Source: Pseudomonas sp. S04 (lineage in GTDB: Bacteria > Pseudomonadota > Gammaproteobacteria > Pseudomonadales > Pseudomonadaceae). From it: 64,000 nt of DNA. A program made the translations under genes and the position numbers. The notes under the pieces are model-generated. The model did not search any database and was not told where the DNA came from. It saw only the letters and a program-made list of their open reading frames with translations. Shown here piece after piece: positions 33,847-42,232 of this stretch; positions within the stretch are counted from its first letter, which is position 1, and every line of letters begins with the position of its first letter. Where the stretch lies: positions 4,036,001 through 4,100,000 of the forward strand of contig NZ_CP019427.1 in the NCBI RefSeq assembly GCF_009834545.1, in the 5' to 3' direction.

Positions 33847-34332
33847 ATGCACATCGACCCACAGCTGATCGTCCATCAAACCGCCCACTGGATCGTCAAT
33901 CACCGGGTCAACTCGCACCTGCCGGGTTACCTGATGCTCGGAGCCAGGGCCAATGTCAATGCGCTCCACGAGCTGCCCGCCGAGGCGCTGGCTGAACTCG
34001 GGGGGTTAATGGCGCGCACCCAGCAGGTGATGCAGAGCCAGCTGCAGCCAAAACGCCTGTACATAGGCCGCTATGGCCATACCCCCGACCAGCCCATCCA
34101 CTTTCACTTCATCCCGGTGTTCGACTGGGTGGAAAACCTGTTCTGGCAGGACTCGCGCTATCGGCTCCTGCAGGGTTTTGGCGCGCCCACCCCGCAAACC
34201 CTTACCGATGGCGCAGAGCTGACGCTGTTTGTCTGGCGCGAGTTCTGTGAACGCCCCGATCCGCCGCCAACTCCCGGGCTGTCCACCGAGCAGACCATCG
34301 AACGGCTACGCAAGGCGTTCAGCGCCGACTAG
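33847..34332 (+). CDS. HIT-like family protein
   Basis: A 161-residue protein resembling histidine-triad nucleotide hydrolases/transferases: NSHLPGYLMLGARANVNALH (N-terminal HIT-like strand and N-motif) and IHFHFIPV (residues about 88-95), which gives the H-x-H of the triad though the third position is not a histidine. It probably acts on nucleotide-like phosphoesters in the cytoplasm; substrate unknown. Its 3' end overlaps the converging diguanylate cyclase gene by 14 nt. Confidence 0.7.
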   Translation: MHIDPQLIVHQTAHWIVNHRVNSHLPGYLMLGARANVNALHELPAEALAELGGLMARTQQVMQSQLQPKRLYIGRYGHTPDQPIHFHFIPVFDWVENLFWQDSRYRLLQGFGAPTPQTLTDGAELTLFVWREFCERPDPPPTPGLSTEQTIERLRKAFSAD

Positions 34333-35896
34333 GGGCATCGCTCGGACGCCCCTCCAGGGAGGCCACCTGCGTGCGATTCCTGCCGAAGTTCTTGGCCTGG
34401 TACAACGCCGCATCCGCGCACTCGATGAGCCTCTCGATGCTGTCGCCCTCCCTGGGCACAATCGCATGGCAACCAAGACTGACGGTCAACTGCCCCGAAG
34501 GTGCGCCGCTGTGGAGAATGTTGGCGCCCTGGACACTGTGCCGGATCTGCTCGGCAATGGCGACGGCACCCTGGATATCGGTATCCGGCAACAGCACCGC
34601 AAACTCTTCCCCGCCGTAGCGCACCACCAGGTCGGACGGGCGTTGGCAGCACCCCTTGACCACGCCAGCCACCCGCGCCAGGCACTGGTCGCCGGCGACG
34701 TGGCCGTAGTTGTCGTTGAAGCGCTTGAAGTAATCAACATCGAGCATGATCAGGCTTAGCGGACGTTGCTGGCGCAGCCCCCGGGCAAACTCGATCTGCA
34801 GCGCCCGCTCGAACAACCGTCGATTCGCCAGGCCGGTCAGGCTGTCATGGGTGGCGATCACTTCCAGACGCTCCTGGGCCGCACGCAGATCTGCTTCGAT
34901 GCGCTCACCGTTGCGCACCTGCAGCACGAACACCCAACCGAACAGGCTCACGCCGAGCACCACCAGGGCCACGATGACACTGGACTGCACCGCATTGGCA
35001 TACCAACCGCGCAGCACCACCGCCTCAGGAGTAGCCGCCGCTACCACCAGCGGATACGCGTCCAACTGCTGGTAGCCGTACAGCCGCAGCTCGCCGTCCA
35101 CCTTCGAGCGAATCATCGCAGTACCCGAGGGTGCATTCGGCAAGTAGTCCTTGAAGATCGCCCCCTGGGCCAGCGACTCACCAATGCGCAACTCCGCACC
35201 TGGCCGCCGGGCCAATAAAGTGCCATCCGCCAGGGCCAGAAACATCAAGGCGTGGTCGTCGAGGCTGAAACTTTTGAAAAACCGGTCGAAATACTCCATG
35301 CGGATGCCCGCCATCAGCACGCCCTGGAATTGACCATTGTGGTCATTCACCCGTCGCGACAACGGGATGATCCACTCACCATTCTGCCGACTGCGGATCG
35401 CCGGACCGATATGGGCCTGCAACGAAGCGTTCTGTTGATGGAACCTGAAATACTCACGATCGGCGACGCCCGGCCAGGTCGGCAACTCACCAAAGGAGGT
35501 CACCACCCACTGCCCCTGGCGATCGAACAGAAACAGTCCATGCAATTGTTCCAAGGCCTGCACCCGACGGGTAAAGGTGCGCTGCAGGCGCGGGCTCGAC
35601 GCCACGCCAAAACCGTCGGCCTGAATCCAGTCGACCAGGCTGGTCACCACCAGATCGGCAGCCAGGAAGGTATCCTCGGCCTGTTGCGCCATCGCCCGCG
35701 TGAGGTTCACCGAAGCAATTTGCGCCTGGGACAAGTCGTGATGCCGGGATTGTTCGAGCTGCAGGTACAGCAGGCCGCACAGGCTCAGGCACACCGCCGC
35801 AATAAAGATCACCGCCGCCTTGCGCAGGGGTAATCGCTTCAATGGGCCGCCGAGCGTATCGTGGGGGTCGTGAATGGGGGTTGGCAAATGCATCAT
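34319..35896 (-). CDS. Membrane sensor diguanylate cyclase (dCache-like sensor + GGDEF)
   Basis: A 525-residue inner-membrane protein. A first transmembrane helix (about residues 27-47), a periplasmic cache-like sensor with LFLFDRQGQWVVTSFG and the REYFRFH motif, a second helix (about 310-332), then a GGDEF domain. The active site is GGEEF (428-432) and the inhibitory site RxxD (RPSD) sits the usual five residues before it, so it should make cyclic di-GMP with product inhibition. The start is uncertain: two adjacent ATGs (35896, 35893) have only a weak ribosome site and a TTG at 35944 is possible. Confidence 0.9.
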   Translation of the reverse strand: MMHLPTPIHDPHDTLGGPLKRLPLRKAAVIFIAAVCLSLCGLLYLQLEQSRHHDLSQAQIASVNLTRAMAQQAEDTFLAADLVVTSLVDWIQADGFGVASSPRLQRTFTRRVQALEQLHGLFLFDRQGQWVVTSFGELPTWPGVADREYFRFHQQNASLQAHIGPAIRSRQNGEWIIPLSRRVNDHNGQFQGVLMAGIRMEYFDRFFKSFSLDDHALMFLALADGTLLARRPGAELRIGESLAQGAIFKDYLPNAPSGTAMIRSKVDGELRLYGYQQLDAYPLVVAAATPEAVVLRGWYANAVQSSVIVALVVLGVSLFGWVFVLQVRNGERIEADLRAAQERLEVIATHDSLTGLANRRLFERALQIEFARGLRQQRPLSLIMLDVDYFKRFNDNYGHVAGDQCLARVAGVVKGCCQRPSDLVVRYGGEEFAVLLPDTDIQGAVAIAEQIRHSVQGANILHSGAPSGQLTVSLGCHAIVPREGDSIERLIECADAALYQAKNFGRNRTQVASLEGRPSDAPSRR

Positions 35897-36067
35897 CCTT
35901 GAAGGGTAAAACGCGAGCAGGCGCTCGGATCCCTTGATCGACAAAGCTTAGCCTACGGCAGTGACGAGGGGCAAACCGCGGCAGCGCGACGACACCTATA
36001 CCGGCAGCCCCCATGTGTTCTGCTAGGCTGAGCCCCTCATTCTTATCGGCTACCCATGGAGGAACGC

Positions 36068-36700
36068 ATGAACCATCAGGACCTTCCACCCACCATCGAC
36101 ACCGTGGTTTTCGACCTGGGTAATGTGCTGATTCGCTGGAACCCGAGAAACCTCTACCGCAAGCTGTTTGGCGATGATGAGCAAGCCATGGAGACCTTTC
36201 TGTCCGAGGTCTGCAGTACCGACTGGAACGAACGCCAGGACGCCGGACGCTCATGGCAGGAAGCCATCGACGAAGCCATCGCCCGCCACCCGACACACGA
36301 GACGCTGATTCGTGCCTACCGGGAACGCTGGGAAGAAATGCTCGGCGGCGCACTGGAAGAAACCGTCGAGATCCTCGAAGAACTGCACGCCAAGCAAGTA
36401 CGCCTGCTGGCCCTGACCAACTGGTCGGCGGAAACCTTCCCCATTGCCCTTGAGCGCTTCGCCTTCCTGGACAAATTCGAGGGCATCCTGGTCTCGGGCG
36501 CAGAAGGCATCATCAAGCCCGCACCGCAGATTTTCCAACTGCTCAAGTCGCGTTACCAGTTCGAAGGTCACCACGCCGTGTTTATCGACGACCACGCCCC
36601 CAACATCGAAGGCGCCCGCCGCGAAGGCTTCAATGCACTGCAGTTCAGCAACGCCGGGCAACTGCGCAAAGACCTGGCCGCCCTGGGCCTGCCCCTATAA
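36068..36700 (+). CDS. HAD family phosphatase (YihX-like)
   Basis: A 210-residue HAD-superfamily hydrolase. Motif I is VVFDLGNVL with the nucleophile D16, motif II LLALTNWS, motif III lysine in GIIKPAPQIF, and motif IV VFIDDHAPNIEGA. The helical cap between motifs I and II places it with the YihX/haloacid-dehalogenase-like group, often sugar-phosphate phosphatases. The ATG at 36068 is preferred over that at 36056 because GGAGGA lies 4-9 nt before it. Confidence 0.88.
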   Translation: MNHQDLPPTIDTVVFDLGNVLIRWNPRNLYRKLFGDDEQAMETFLSEVCSTDWNERQDAGRSWQEAIDEAIARHPTHETLIRAYRERWEEMLGGALEETVEILEELHAKQVRLLALTNWSAETFPIALERFAFLDKFEGILVSGAEGIIKPAPQIFQLLKSRYQFEGHHAVFIDDHAPNIEGARREGFNALQFSNAGQLRKDLAALGLPL

Positions 36701-36728
36701 AAGCGGCCGTGTCGAACGCCTGCGCACC

Positions 36729-36765
36729 TGTAGCAGCTATCGAGCAACGCGAGGCAGCTGCTACA
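36729..36765. repeat. Single REP-like inverted repeat
   Basis: TGTAGCAGCT (36729-36738) / AGCTGCTACA (36756-36765) around ATCGAGCAACGCGAGGC, a second REP type common in fluorescent pseudomonads, placed between the converging HAD and RNase genes. Confidence 0.65.
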
Positions 36766-36782
36766 AAAACGCATCCAACCCC

Positions 36783-37448
36783 TCAACGCATCGGCGGCAC
36801 TCGGATATCACCCGAGCGACACTGGTTTTTCACTCCCTTGCCGCACGCCTGGAACGACAGGTCCTTGGCCATGCACACCCGCACCTCAGACAACTCCGGG
36901 CCGCGACAGATCACCGCAATACCGTCAGCCGGTATCCCGGGGTTGCTGCGGCGAAACATCTGCGTGATGTCCTGGGCAGAGAAATACACCTCTTTGCTCA
37001 AAGGCTGCAGCGGCTCGGGTATCTTCACCGCGCCGAGCGCCTTGTCCGCAGCCGCCAGGTAGCCCATGGCACCCAGCCCGCTGCAGGTACCGTGCTTGGC
37101 CCACTCATGCTTGAGCAAGGCCGGCGTGACAAACAGCGTCAGCCCCCGCGCCCGCTCGGCCGCCGACAACCGCGCATTCGGCACGCAAGACTGCGGCCAG
37201 CCACCCTTGGCGTACTGCGGCCACAGACCGTGCAACACAAACCCGTAGCCCTTGCCCGAACACTGGGCATTTTCCGGACGTGTCAGACAAAAGGTCGGCG
37301 ACCAGGACAACGCCAGCAGGTAATAGTCGAACACCCCCGACGCCGACTCGTTCTGCTGTTTGTTGCGCGAGGATTGCGGTGTATTGCTCAGGATCACACT
37401 GCCAATCGCCAGCACAGCAAACAGGACCCATACAGACAGTTTTTTCAT
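36783..37448 (-). CDS. Ribonuclease T2 family enzyme (RNase I-like)
   Basis: A 221-residue secreted endoribonuclease. N-terminal hydrophobic signal or anchor (residues about 5-21), then the two catalytic segments: FVLHGLWPQ (H73) and KHEWAKHGTC (H114, E115, K118, H119). Paired cysteines suggest disulfides, fitting a periplasmic location. It cleaves single-stranded RNA through 2',3'-cyclic phosphates. It stands alone, converging on the HAD gene. Confidence 0.92.
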   Translation of the reverse strand: MKKLSVWVLFAVLAIGSVILSNTPQSSRNKQQNESASGVFDYYLLALSWSPTFCLTRPENAQCSGKGYGFVLHGLWPQYAKGGWPQSCVPNARLSAAERARGLTLFVTPALLKHEWAKHGTCSGLGAMGYLAAADKALGAVKIPEPLQPLSKEVYFSAQDITQMFRRSNPGIPADGIAVICRGPELSEVRVCMAKDLSFQACGKGVKNQCRSGDIRVPPMR

Positions 37449-37622
37449 TCACCCACCTGAAAACCAAACATCCAATGGGCCTATTGTGAGGGCTGGCCGC
37501 GCATCAGCAGAAGACATTCTTCTCTAACCCGCACCAGGGTGGTGCCGGCGACTGGCAATCACTCGGTCAAGTGCAGTACCTTGAAAGCGCAGACTACTCT
37601 GAACGCACGATAGGGAATCGGA

Positions 37623-38111
37623 ATGAGCAAGGCAGACGAACTCGCCACGAAACTGAAGCAAAAACAAAAAAGCCGTGTGGACGCCGAAGCCCGCGCCGAC
37701 CTGGCCATCGAACACTGGCCAAGCCAGGTCTATGACATGTACCACCAACTGGAAACCTGGCTCGAGCCGCTGACCCACGCCGGCCTCAACATCCGCCGGG
37801 TACCGACCCGCGTGTTTGAGAGCCTGCCATCCGGCGAGACCTTCAACTACGCCATCGACAAGCTGCAGATCGAAGGCAACCACAACACCATCACCCTGGA
37901 CCCCATTGCCCGTTTCGTCATCGGCGGCACAGGCCAGGTCGACATCCGCAGCAAAGGCCAGGCGCTGTACATCCGCCGCACCGAGAACGACATGGCCGAG
38001 CCCGTATGGCAAATCCAGCCCGTGGCCCGCACCGGACAACCACGCCCCACTCCGGTGGCACTGGATGAGCTGAACTTTCTCGCGGTGATCGAGCAAGGGC
38101 TGGAGCTCTAA
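37623..38111 (+). CDS. Conserved protein of unknown function
   Basis: A 162-residue soluble protein. The N-terminus is lysine/alanine-rich and helical (MSKADELATKLKQKQKSR), then a mixed domain with YNAID-like and strand-rich stretches (NHNTITLDPIARFVIGGTG, QALYIRRT). No signal peptide, membrane segment or catalytic motif that I recognise. The ATG follows GGAATCGG; a terminator follows the stop. Codon use matches core Pseudomonas genes. Confidence 0.7.
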   Translation: MSKADELATKLKQKQKSRVDAEARADLAIEHWPSQVYDMYHQLETWLEPLTHAGLNIRRVPTRVFESLPSGETFNYAIDKLQIEGNHNTITLDPIARFVIGGTGQVDIRSKGQALYIRRTENDMAEPVWQIQPVARTGQPRPTPVALDELNFLAVIEQGLEL

Positions 38112-38136
38112 CGACTCCCGAGCGATGCACTAGAAC

Positions 38137-38162
38137 GGGCGACCCACAACGGTCGCCCTTTT
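38137..38162 (+). terminator. Terminator of the hypothetical gene
   Basis: GGGCGACC (38137-38144) / GGTCGCCC (38151-38158) followed by TTTT. Confidence 0.85.
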
Positions 38163-38216
38163 CGTTTAAGCCGCCGGCGCCGCATCGATAAAAATCACTC
38201 CCGCGCTTTACCTAAT

Positions 38217-38248
38217 ATTCGATAATTCGTATATTCGATAATCCATAT
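38217..38248. promoter_or_regulatory. Direct-repeat ArsR-type operator upstream of arsC
   Basis: Two abutting 16-bp near-repeats, ATTCGATAATTCGTAT (38217-38232) and ATTCGATAATCCATAT (38233-38248), in an AT-rich promoter-like stretch 45 bp before arsC. ATTCGATA-type half-sites are usual for ArsR/SmtB repressors; no arsR is present in the window. Confidence 0.6.
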
Positions 38249-38292
38249 GTATGACCAGTCACGACTCTGGCCTACACACCACGGAGAAATCG

Positions 38293-38763
38293 ATGAAAGT
38301 CCTGTTCATGTGCACAGCCAACAGCTGTCGCAGCATCCTGTCCGAAGCGCTGTTCAACCACCTCGCCCCCACAGGCTTCACGGCAGTGAGTGCCGGCAGC
38401 TTCCCCAAGGGCCAGGTCCTGCCCCGCAGCCTGAGCACCTTGCAGGCGGCCGGTATCGCCACCACAGGATTGCACAGCAAAGGCAACGAGGCCTTCGCCG
38501 ACAGCCCGCCGGACATTGTCATCACCGTCTGTGACAAAGCCGCCGGGGAAACCTGCCCCGTGTACTTCGGCCCCGCACTCAAGGCCCATTGGGGCCTCGA
38601 AGACCCCTCCGAGATCAGCGGCAGCGAAGCCCAGATCAATGGCGCATTCAACGCCACGTTGGCCATCATCGAAACCCGTTGCCGCGCATTCTTCCAACTG
38701 CCCTTCGCCCAACTCGACGCCGCCGCCCTGCAAACCGAACTCGAACGCATCGCCCGCCTCTGA
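38293..38763 (+). CDS. arsC: Arsenate reductase, low-molecular-weight phosphatase type
   Basis: A 156-residue cytoplasmic enzyme reducing arsenate to arsenite. The P-loop is CTANSCRS (C7 to R13, the CX5R signature), with the later cysteine [12 protein letters not shown] that takes part in the disulfide relay, and the DP loop LEDPSEI. The ATG at 38293 has GGAGA upstream; an in-frame ATG at 38251 would add 14 residues over the operator and is unlikely. arsH follows 14 nt later. The usual arsR and arsB upstream are missing. Confidence 0.93.
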   Translation: MKVLFMCTANSCRSILSEALFNHLAPTGFTAVSAGSFPKGQVLPRSLSTLQAAGIATTGLHSKGNEAFADSPPDIVITVCDKAAGETCPVYFGPALKAHWGLEDPSEISGSEAQINGAFNATLAIIETRCRAFFQLPFAQLDAAALQTELERIARL

Positions 38764-38777
38764 CCCGGAGCCTCCTG

Positions 38778-39473
38778 ATGAACGAACACCTGCCCAACCT
38801 CGACACCCAGCTATCCGACACCCTGCACCCGGCCAGCAGCGACCAGCACCCACCGCGCATCCTGCTGCTCTACGGCTCAACCCGCCCGCGCTCCTTCAGC
38901 CGCCTGCTGGTAGAGGAAGCCGCCCGCCTGCTGCAACACTTCGGCGCCGAGACACGCATCTTCAACCCATCCGGCCTGCCCCTACCCGATGACGCCCCCA
39001 GCGACCACCCGAAAGTCCAAGAACTGCTACAGCTGATGCAATGGTCAGAAGGCCAGGTCTGGTGCTCGCCGGAACGCCACGGCTCAATGTCCGCTGTATT
39101 CAAGGCGCAGATCGACTGGGTGCCCCTGGCCCTCGGCGCCATCCGCCCGACCCAGGGTAAAACCCTGGCCGTGATGCAAGTCTCAGGCGGCTCGCAGTCC
39201 TTCAACACCGTCAACCAACTGCGGGTCCTGGGCCGCTGGATGCGCATGTTCACCATCCCCAACCAGTCCTCCGTGCCAAAAGCCTTCATCGAGTTCGACG
39301 AACACAACCGCATGAAACCCTCGGCGCTCTATGACCGAGTGGTAGATGTGATGGAAGAGCTGGTGAAGTTCACGCTGCTGCTGCGTGATCGGCCGGACCT
39401 GGTGGATCGGTATTCGGAGCGCAAGGAGACTGCGCAGGAGTTGAGCGGGCGGGTTAATCAGCGGGGGATTTGA
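38778..39473 (+). CDS. arsH: ArsH, NADPH-dependent FMN reductase / organoarsenical oxidase
   Basis: A 231-residue flavodoxin-like protein. The FMN phosphate loop [14 protein letters not shown] is near residues 28-41, and the family core [18 protein letters not shown] and [11 protein letters not shown] are present. ArsH oxidises trivalent organoarsenicals to less toxic pentavalent forms. It directly follows arsC, the usual Pseudomonas order. It is the last gene before the IS-rich junction: its stop is about 150 bp from the first IS66 fragment. Confidence 0.93.
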   Translation: MNEHLPNLDTQLSDTLHPASSDQHPPRILLLYGSTRPRSFSRLLVEEAARLLQHFGAETRIFNPSGLPLPDDAPSDHPKVQELLQLMQWSEGQVWCSPERHGSMSAVFKAQIDWVPLALGAIRPTQGKTLAVMQVSGGSQSFNTVNQLRVLGRWMRMFTIPNQSSVPKAFIEFDEHNRMKPSALYDRVVDVMEELVKFTLLLRDRPDLVDRYSERKETAQELSGRVNQRGI

Positions 39474-39620
39474 GGGTTGGATGTACAGCGGATGTGTCCA
39501 ACCACTGGCCAGCCAGGGGAGTCGGCACGTATTGAAGGAAATCTCTGTGTTTACTTAACCACCATAGGGTGTTTCAGGGCTCAATATCCAATACTCATCC
39601 CTACATTTACCCACCGAGCC

Positions 39621-39820
39621 ACATTGCAAGCATGGCTGGAGAAAACCCAGCCACAAGTGACGGCGCAAAAGGCACTGGACAAAGCGATCAGCTACCTAGC
39701 CCGCAACTGGATCAAGTTGGTGCGTTACACCGGAGTCGGTTACGTGCCGATCGACAACAATGCGGTAGAACGTGCGATCATGCCCTTCTTTGTCGGGCGC
39801 AAGAACTGGCTGTTCTGCGT
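39621..39820 (+). pseudogene. Fragment of an IS66 transposase (tnpC) gene
   Basis: About 200 bp coding [13 protein letters not shown] ... [20 protein letters not shown], matching the last catalytic part of the complete IS66 transposases at 40316 and 44301 but clearly diverged (for example GVGYVP for EAGYLP). Both sides are cut: the upstream 145 bp (39477-39620) and the 32 bp to the next IS end show nothing recognisable. It is a relic older than the intact copies. Confidence 0.85.
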
Positions 39821-39937
39821 TCAGGCGAATAGTACGGCACGACCAGTCTATTGTAAGCGCTCCATAAACCCCACATTCAAACTCACCACCTGATCCCCGA
39901 TGCTGTGCTCCCGATTCCTTTCCGGAGCCAGCACCTC

Positions 39938-40297
39938 ATGATGCGTCCCGACGCAAAAGTCGAAAAAGTCTATCTCTACCCCAAGCCCGTCGACTTCCGA
40001 AAATCCATCGACGGCCTTGCCGCTCTGGTCGAACAGGACATCAAGGTCGCGGTGTTTGACCCGGTGCTTTTCGTGTTCCTCAACAAGCCTCGAAACCGAG
40101 TGAAGATTTTGTATTGGGAGCGCAACGGCTTCTGCCTTTGGCTAAAGCGCCTGGAGTCCGAGCGCTTCAAAACATCGCCGGATTGTTCGGATGAAGCCAT
40201 CGTACTGACGGTTCAAGAACTCAACTGGTTACTGGACGGTTTTGATTTGTGGCGCAACCGTCCGCATCAAGTTTTGACGCCTCGATTCGTCGCTTGA
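39938..40297 (+). CDS. tnpB: IS66 accessory protein TnpB, copy 1
   Basis: A 119-residue IS66 Orf2-family protein (VDFRKSIDGLAALV, FLNKPRNRVKILYWERNGFC). It is required for transposition of IS66 elements though its biochemical role is not known. The start at 39938 follows a GGAG site by about 11 nt; a GTG at 39905 would add 11 residues. Complete, 18 nt before tnpC. Confidence 0.92.
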   Translation: MMRPDAKVEKVYLYPKPVDFRKSIDGLAALVEQDIKVAVFDPVLFVFLNKPRNRVKILYWERNGFCLWLKRLESERFKTSPDCSDEAIVLTVQELNWLLDGFDLWRNRPHQVLTPRFVA

Positions 40298-40315
40298 TTC
40301 GGTATAATCCAGGGC

Positions 40316-41848
40316 ATGATTTCCATGCCCAAAGACCTTCCTGACGACCCTGTTTTGCTCAAGCGACTGCTTGAGCAAATGCTGAGTGAGCGCGAGTCGG
40401 ATAAGGGCAAAATCGTTCATCTCGAAGAAGAAAACGCGCTGTTGCGTCAGCGCCTTTTCGGGCGCAAGTCAGAGCAAACAGCCGATCCCGCGACCCCGCA
40501 AATGGCCTTGTTCAACGAAGCTGAAAGCGTGGCCGAGTCTGTCGACGAAACGGTGGAAGAAGAGGTCGTAGCTCCGACCAAACATCGCGGTAAACGCCAG
40601 CCTCTGCCCGCCGATCTTCCGCGCATTGAAGTCATCCACGAACTGCCCGAGCACGAACTGATCTGCGCCTGCGGTTGCCGTAAACACACCATTGGCGAGG
40701 AAATCAGCGAGCAGCTTGAGATCGTGCCGATGCAAATCCGCGTGATCAAACATGTGCGCAAGATCTACGGTTGCCGCGATTGCGAAACTGCACCGGTTAC
40801 AGCGGACAAGCCCGCTCAACTGATTGAAAAAAGCATGGCCAGCCCGAGTGTCCTGGCGATGCTGCTGACGACCAAATACGTCGACGGCTTACCGCTTCAC
40901 CGCTTCGAAAAAGTGCTGGGCCGCCACGGTATCGATATCCCACGCCAGACCTTGGCTCGATGGGTTATCCAGTGCGGTGAACACTTGCAGCCGTTGCTGA
41001 ATTTGATGCGCGACCGGCTACTGGAAAGCCGCGTCATCCACTGCGACGAAACGCGTGTACAGGTGCTGAAAGAGCCAGATCGAGAGCCCACCAGCCAATC
41101 CTGGATGTGGGTGCAAACCGGCGGGCCGCCGGATCAACCCGTTATCTTATTTGACTACTCGACCAGCCGGGCACAGGAGGTTCCGTCGCGCCTGCTCGAA
41201 GGTTATCGCGGCTACCTGATGACCGATGATTACGCTGGTTATAACTCCTTGGGGGCGCAATCCGGTGTCGACTGTTTAGGCTGTTGGGCACATGCGCGGC
41301 GCAAGTTTGTCGAGGCGCAAAAAGTGCAGCCTAAAGGCAAAACCGGGCGTGCCGATATCGCCCTGAATCTGATCAACAAGCTGTACGGTATCGAGCGAGA
41401 TTTGAAAGAAGTCGGCGATGAATATCGCCACGAGAGCCGACAGCAAAACAGCCTGCCGGTGTTGGCGCAGTTGCACACATGGCTGGAGAAAACCCAGCCA
41501 CAAGTGACGGCGCAAAATGCACTGGGCAAAGCCATCAGCTACCTGGCCAGCAACTGGATCAAGTTGGTGCGCTACACCGAAGCCGGTTACTTGCCGATCG
41601 ACAACAATGCGGCCGAGCGTGCGATCCGGCCCTTCGTTATCGGGCGCAAGAATTGGCTGTTCAGCGACACGCCCAAAGGCGCGATGGCCAGCGCTCAACT
41701 TTACAGCCTGGTCGAGACGGCTAAAGCCAACGGCCAAGAGCCCTATGCGTGGCTGCGCCACGCACTTGAACGCCTGCCACAGGCAACCTCGGTTGAAGAT
41801 TACGAAGCCTTACTGCCTTGGAACTGCTCGTTCGCATCGCACCGCTAA
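40316..41848 (+). CDS. tnpC: IS66 transposase TnpC, copy 1
   Basis: A 510-residue DDE transposase. N-terminal leucine-zipper-like helix (about residues 20-50), a zinc-binding cysteine cluster (CACGCRKH ... CRDCE), then the catalytic core with aspartates in IHCDETRVQ and [11 protein letters not shown] and the glutamate in [11 protein letters not shown], and a short IS66 C-terminal domain. The frame is intact, so the element may be active. Confidence 0.95.
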   Translation: MISMPKDLPDDPVLLKRLLEQMLSERESDKGKIVHLEEENALLRQRLFGRKSEQTADPATPQMALFNEAESVAESVDETVEEEVVAPTKHRGKRQPLPADLPRIEVIHELPEHELICACGCRKHTIGEEISEQLEIVPMQIRVIKHVRKIYGCRDCETAPVTADKPAQLIEKSMASPSVLAMLLTTKYVDGLPLHRFEKVLGRHGIDIPRQTLARWVIQCGEHLQPLLNLMRDRLLESRVIHCDETRVQVLKEPDREPTSQSWMWVQTGGPPDQPVILFDYSTSRAQEVPSRLLEGYRGYLMTDDYAGYNSLGAQSGVDCLGCWAHARRKFVEAQKVQPKGKTGRADIALNLINKLYGIERDLKEVGDEYRHESRQQNSLPVLAQLHTWLEKTQPQVTAQNALGKAISYLASNWIKLVRYTEAGYLPIDNNAAERAIRPFVIGRKNWLFSDTPKGAMASAQLYSLVETAKANGQEPYAWLRHALERLPQATSVEDYEALLPWNCSFASHR

Positions 41849-41893
41849 GCGCGCCGCCTATTTTTGAATAGGTGGGGTTCATGGAGCGCTTAC

Positions 41894-42102
41894 GGTCAAA
41901 CACCGCGACCTTGATGTCCAGTTCGACCAGAGCGGCAAGGCCGTCGATGGATTTTCGGAAGTCGACGGGCTTGGGGTAGAGATAGACTTTTTCGACTTTT
42001 GCGTCGGGATGCATCATGAGGTGCTGGCTCCGGAAAGGAATCGGGAGCACAGCATCGGGGATCAGGTGGTGAGTTTGAATGTGGGGTTTATGGAGCGCTT
42101 AC
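41894..42102 (-). pseudogene. Truncated left end of another IS66 copy, inverted
   Basis: Reads leftward from an intact left terminal repeat at 42102 (GTAAGCGCTCCAT...) into the first ~42 codons of tnpB (MMHPDAKVEKVYLYPKPVDF...), then stops exactly at the right end of copy 1. It differs by a few bases from the intact copies (H for R, L for Q in TnpB). Confidence 0.9.
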
Positions 42103-42232
42103 AGAGGATCTAGCCGAAGGCGTGTGAAGGGCTATGATTTGACTAGCCCCACTCCACGCTTCATACAGCAATATCAAAAAGCCCAGCAGGATTGTTACTA
42201 GGCTAGATTGTTTTTAGGTAAAGAAAATATCG

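Larger units (their letters stand above)
39853..41893 (+). mobile_element. IS66-family element, copy 1 (2041 bp)
   Basis: Bounded by inverted ends starting GTAAGCGCTCCAT (left 39853, right complement ending at 41893; about 21 of 22 matches). It holds tnpB and tnpC but no tnpA between the left end and tnpB. The 8-bp flanks differ (AGTCTATT left, GGTCAAAC right), so no target duplication survives; the right end abuts another IS66 fragment exactly. It is the same as copy 2 except for one synonymous base noticed at 41173. Confidence 0.93.
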
